Origin: Desulfuromonadaceae bacterium
Lineage (GTDB): Bacteria > Desulfobacterota > Desulfuromonadia > Desulfuromonadales > Desulfuromonadaceae
Assembly (NCBI GenBank): GCA_027065245.1
Contig: JAMOOS010000062.1
Location: 1-17,214, forward strand
Direction of reading: 5' to 3'
DNA: 17,214 nt
Positions 14,882 through 17,214 of this stretch are shown here, piece after piece. Position 1 is the stretch's first letter. Every line of letters starts with the position of its first letter. A program made the translations under genes and the position numbers. The notes beneath the pieces are model-generated. The model was not told the origin of the DNA. It saw only the letters and a program-made list of their open reading frames with translations, and made no database searches.

Positions 14882-16219
14882 TTATCCCTCTTTCTCAATG
14901 GTGGTGAGTACGTCACGCAGCATGATGCCGTAGTCGTTTTTACCGGAACATACATAGGTGCACAGAGCCAGATCCTCTTCGGCCAGCTCCATGCAACCCA
15001 GAGCCTGGGCCTGATCGGTATCGCCGGCGGCGATGCTGCGCAGCAGATAGTTGGGCAGCATATCCAGAGGCATAACCTTTTCAAACGAACCGATGGCGAG
15101 AATATTACCCTTGCGTCCGTACTGACGGGTGTTCATGGGGGCGGTGGGGCCGCCGGTGAACGCCGACAGGAACACTTTTTTGATGGAATATTTGTCTGCG
15201 CCGGCCTGAAGCGACATGAACAGCTCGCGCTCCTGTTTTTCCGGTAGCACCGACACCTGCAGATGGAAGCGACCCAGGTAGGCAAGAGGTCCGGCAGCGT
15301 TGGTGCCATGCAGTACCGAGCCAGAGACCACACGCTGAGACCCGCCCTCAATTTCATTGGCGGTGATATCTTCAAGGCTGGCCCCCAGACGGGTGCGCAG
15401 CAGACGTGGTTGTTTAACGCTGGGACCACCCAGGGCGATAATGCGTTCCACCGGCAGCTTGCCGCTGGTGAACAGTTTGCCGTAGGCGATTACGTCCTGA
15501 TAGTTGATGTACCATACCATCTTCTCTTCGTTGACCGGATCAAGAAAATGGATATGGGTACCGGCCAGACCGGCGGGATGAGGACCGTCAAACTCGGCAA
15601 ACTCAACACCCTCAACTTCGGTGAGAACCACGTTGGGCTTGGTGCATACATACACGCTGCCCTCGGTGAGACGGGTAAGCACCTTGAGACCGTTGGTGAA
15701 GGCTTCTTCCTCCATCTTGATAATCAGCTCCGCTTTGGCTGCCAGAGGATTGGTATCCATGGCGGTGACAAAAATAGAGCGGGGAGCGCTGTCGATGGCG
15801 GGAGTTTTACAGTAAGGCCGGGTGCGCAGAGCAGTCCACATGCCGGAGTTGACCAGGTTGTTGACCACTTTATCGCGGGGGATGGTTGCCAATTTGTCGG
15901 CCTTGTAGGAATCGAAGGCCACTGCGGCGTCGCCGTTGAGTTCGATAACAACCGATTGCAGGGCGCGGCGTTCGCCCCGGTTGATTGCCACTACTTTACC
16001 GCAGCCGGGGGAAGTGAACTTGACTCCCTCGATTTTCTTGTCGGTAAAGAGCTGTTGACCAAGTTTAACCTGGTCACCCACTTTTACGCTCATGCTCGGC
16101 TTCATGCCGACATAGTCTGGGCCGAGTATGGCGACGGTCTTTACTGCCGGACCGTCATAAACCCGTTGTTCAGGACTACCGCTGATGGGTAGATCCAAGC
16201 CCTTGGTGATTTTGATCAT
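14882..16219 (-). CDS. nqrA: Na+-NQR subunit A
   Basis: NqrA is the soluble cytoplasmic subunit without its own redox cofactor, implicated in ubiquinone binding. The N-terminus MIKITKGLDLPISG and later blocks (YVGMKPSMSVKVGDQVKLGQ, KFTSPGCGKVVAINRGERR, LQSVVIE, HPAGLAGTHIHFLDPV, GRKGNILAIGSFEKVMPLDM) are diagnostic. I chose the ATG at 16219 (445 residues) because it gives the conserved family N-terminus. An in-frame TTG at 16225 would add two residues. Neither has a strong ribosome site, which is notable given the consensus site of the small frame just upstream. It is the first gene of the operon. Confidence 0.96.
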   Translation of the reverse strand: MIKITKGLDLPISGSPEQRVYDGPAVKTVAILGPDYVGMKPSMSVKVGDQVKLGQQLFTDKKIEGVKFTSPGCGKVVAINRGERRALQSVVIELNGDAAVAFDSYKADKLATIPRDKVVNNLVNSGMWTALRTRPYCKTPAIDSAPRSIFVTAMDTNPLAAKAELIIKMEEEAFTNGLKVLTRLTEGSVYVCTKPNVVLTEVEGVEFAEFDGPHPAGLAGTHIHFLDPVNEEKMVWYINYQDVIAYGKLFTSGKLPVERIIALGGPSVKQPRLLRTRLGASLEDITANEIEGGSQRVVSGSVLHGTNAAGPLAYLGRFHLQVSVLPEKQERELFMSLQAGADKYSIKKVFLSAFTGGPTAPMNTRQYGRKGNILAIGSFEKVMPLDMLPNYLLRSIAAGDTDQAQALGCMELAEEDLALCTYVCSGKNDYGIMLRDVLTTIEKEG

Positions 16220-16269
16220 TTTCAATGCACTTTCTAAAAAGGGTTGAGAATCAATCCATATTCAACTTT

Positions 16270-16289
16270 GCACACTGGGGTGAGTGCGC
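16270..16289 (-). promoter_or_regulatory. Hairpin between the leader reading frame and nqrA
   Basis: In the nqr transcript, GCGCACT pairs with AGTGUGC (six Watson-Crick pairs and one G-U) around the loop CACCCC. It starts one base after the stop codon of the 29-residue leader frame and 50 bases before nqrA. No U-tract follows. It could respond to ribosomes leaving the leader frame. Confidence 0.4.
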
Positions 16290-16290
16290 G

Positions 16291-16380
16291 CTACCTGTTC
16301 CAGCGTGGTGCAAAATGGACGGAGTTGATTGTGTCCATGACAACACCGGATGGATCCGCTCTGGCTGTGGGAAACTTCAT
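16291..16380 (-). CDS. Possible 29-residue leader peptide upstream of nqrA
   Basis: A 30-codon frame starts at an ATG (16380) with a consensus AGGAGG (complement of 16388-16393) seven bases upstream, the best ribosome site of the whole operon region. The product begins MKFPTARADPSGVVMD and ends FAPRWNR. It is hydrophilic with no membrane segment or known motif. It ends about 70 bases before nqrA. The placement fits a regulatory leader peptide or a small protein co-transcribed with the operon. I do not recognise it, and conservation between species is the deciding test. Confidence 0.45.
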   Translation of the reverse strand: MKFPTARADPSGVVMDTINSVHFAPRWNR

Positions 16381-16459
16381 TTTAATACCTCCTCTTAAAG
16401 CATCAAATTGCCGGTTTACAGACTGATTGCCGAAAAACGGCGCAACACGATAACACGGG

Positions 16460-16479
16460 GAGTAAACTCTCGTTTACTC
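16460..16479. promoter_or_regulatory. 8-bp perfect inverted repeat in the nqr leader
   Basis: GAGTAAAC (16460-16467) and GTTTACTC (16472-16479) flank four bases. It lies between the AT-rich palindrome and the leader reading frame, so it is probably transcribed as a hairpin or used as an operator. No T-run follows on either strand. Confidence 0.45.
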
Positions 16480-16498
16480 GCGTAATTGCAGCTTGTAT

Positions 16499-16510
16499 AT
16501 TGTATACAAT
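16499..16510. promoter_or_regulatory. ATTGTATACAAT palindrome, candidate operator
   Basis: A perfect 12-bp palindrome with a TTGTATACAA core lies in an AT-rich stretch about 120 bases before the leader frame. The core resembles operators of FCD-type GntR repressors. A second TTGTATA at 16493-16499 lies right beside it. It probably overlaps the nqr promoter. The regulator is unknown. Confidence 0.45.
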
Positions 16511-16715
16511 CATAATATGCGCAACTGCTAGTTTTACGCTGTAATGCGCGTGCGTGTCAATAGCGGATGATGAAAAACGGGCATAAGTTTGCGCTTTTTT
16601 ATCCGGCAGATGGATAGATGGCGGCAACAGTGTGTACAGCAACAGCGTATGTGATTTGCGAAGACTGTGGACTGGAAGGGGGGGCGGCTTGAATTATGTC
16701 GCCTGGATGACGGCG

Positions 16716-17214
16716 CTATTCGTCTGGATTGTCCGATCCCAACTGCTGGTTCATCTGGGCGATGAAGGCGCGTAGACTGAACAGATCGGAAACCTTTAGA
16801 GTGGTAAATTGCATACCAAATCCGGCTGGAATCTCTGGTCGGGTGGGGTTTTCAAGCTGGTTCAGCCAGGTAACTATTCCTTGGCAAACGATAGGCTGAT
16901 CCGCAGTAGGAACGTCGATCTGGATGTGCATCTCGTCATCAATGTTTGGCAGCTGTTCCGTTGCGATAAAAACACCGCCGGTGCTTAGATTGAAGGCGCA
17001 AGCGGTGCGCAGGTCTGTCGGGTTTGTGCCAAAATGGATGAGCAGGCTGGTCTGCAGACGTGGAAAGGCGCGATGTTTCAGTCCCAGCGCCTTGCGCGCC
17101 GCAGCCAGAAACAGATGTGTGCTTACCGGGGTAAACAGTACGTCGTCGGGGCGTTCGTGCTGTACATGGTTCAGTTCCGCCAGTTTACTGCTGTCTACCA
17201 CGGCGATAACCGGT
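16716..17214 (-). CDS. PilZ-domain protein with a receiver-like N-terminal part (5' end outside window)
   Basis: The frame stays open to the window edge, so the start is not visible. A GTG at 17201 is internal to a longer frame reading PVIAVVDSSKLAEL before it continues. Residues up to about DDVLFTPVSTHLFLAAARKAL resemble the last half of a response-regulator receiver domain, but the usual Lys of the KP motif is Thr (FTPVS). A PilZ domain follows: RAFPR matches the RxxxR c-di-GMP site, NLSTGG the (D/N)xSxxG site, and GFGMQF the closing strand. Such proteins report c-di-GMP to motility or surface-attachment machinery. The gene lies upstream of nqr on the same strand but is separated by about 490 bases. 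Confidence 0.75.
   Translation of the reverse strand, partial: PVIAVVDSSKLAELNHVQHERPDDVLFTPVSTHLFLAAARKALGLKHRAFPRLQTSLLIHFGTNPTDLRTACAFNLSTGGVFIATEQLPNIDDEMHIQIDVPTADQPIVCQGIVTWLNQLENPTRPEIPAGFGMQFTTLKVSDLFSLRAFIAQMNQQLGSDNPDE

Larger units (their letters stand above)
16381..16715. other. Leader/promoter region of the nqr operon
   Basis: The roughly 335 bases between the leader frame and the PilZ gene hold no credible long reading frame. They contain the inverted repeats listed separately, a small GCCG-AAAAA-CGGC hairpin at 16429-16441, and an AT-rich patch around 16495-16520. This patch is the most likely promoter site for the minus-strand operon. I could not fix confident -35 and -10 boxes. 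The 3' end of the PilZ gene at 16716 shows no obvious terminator. Confidence 0.5.

Noticed and set aside
16244..16426. A 60-codon plus-strand frame in the nqr upstream region
   Set aside because: It has a TTG start directly abutting a purine run with no proper spacing. It is the antisense of the better-supported leader frame.
16403..16642. A 79-codon minus-strand frame in the nqr upstream region
   Set aside because: It covers the promoter-like palindrome and the inverted repeats, and it has no ribosome site and no protein-like composition.
1..17214. CRISPR array, tRNA, rRNA or phage structural genes
   Set aside because: I looked for regularly spaced repeats, cloverleaf-like stretches in the gaps and phage-type proteins, and saw none.

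Overview
The window looks like a gammaproteobacterial chromosome, probably marine or salt-adapted. The main reason is a complete six-gene Na+-translocating NADH:quinone reductase operon (nqrA-F). Its NqrF closely resembles the Vibrio-type protein in length and in cofactor motif positions. A sodium symporter, UvrB and a NfeD/SPFH membrane pair support this. The genus cannot be told from the sequence alone.

Left part (1 to about 4250): a visibly AT-richer accessory segment. It opens with the right end of an IS3-family element, which runs straight into a 5'-truncated AAA+ ATPase. Next come a beta-CASP metallo-beta-lactamase nuclease (RNase J-like) translationally coupled to a small HEAT-like helical-repeat protein, then a separate PD-(D/E)XK nuclease-like protein preceded by a strong hairpin. 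The segment closes with the decayed start of an ISL3-like transposase. Two nuclease folds, a scaffold-like repeat protein and an ATPase remnant between two insertion-sequence remnants look like a defence-island cassette. I do not recognise it as a named system, and it is the best candidate here for something undescribed.

Middle part (about 4300 to 10430, plus strand): GC-richer core-type genes. These are a sodium:neurotransmitter-symporter-family transporter, a probable 43-residue zinc-ribbon protein, nfeD and an SPFH/stomatin-like gene overlapping by 4 bases, uvrB, and an NAD(P)-dependent beta-hydroxyacid dehydrogenase of the GLYR1/GarR type. A strong bidirectional terminator separates the last gene from the convergent nqr operon.

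Right part (10452 to 17214, minus strand): nqrA, B, C, D, E, F in that transcription order, tightly packed. The usual followers nqrM and apbE are absent. Upstream of nqrA lies an unusual leader of nearly 500 bases. It holds a perfect ATTGTATACAAT palindrome, an 8-bp inverted repeat, and a 29-codon reading frame with a consensus Shine-Dalgarno sequence followed at once by a hairpin. The window ends inside a minus-strand gene for a protein with a degenerate response-regulator-like segment followed by a PilZ domain.

I saw no tRNA, rRNA, CRISPR array or replication origin.
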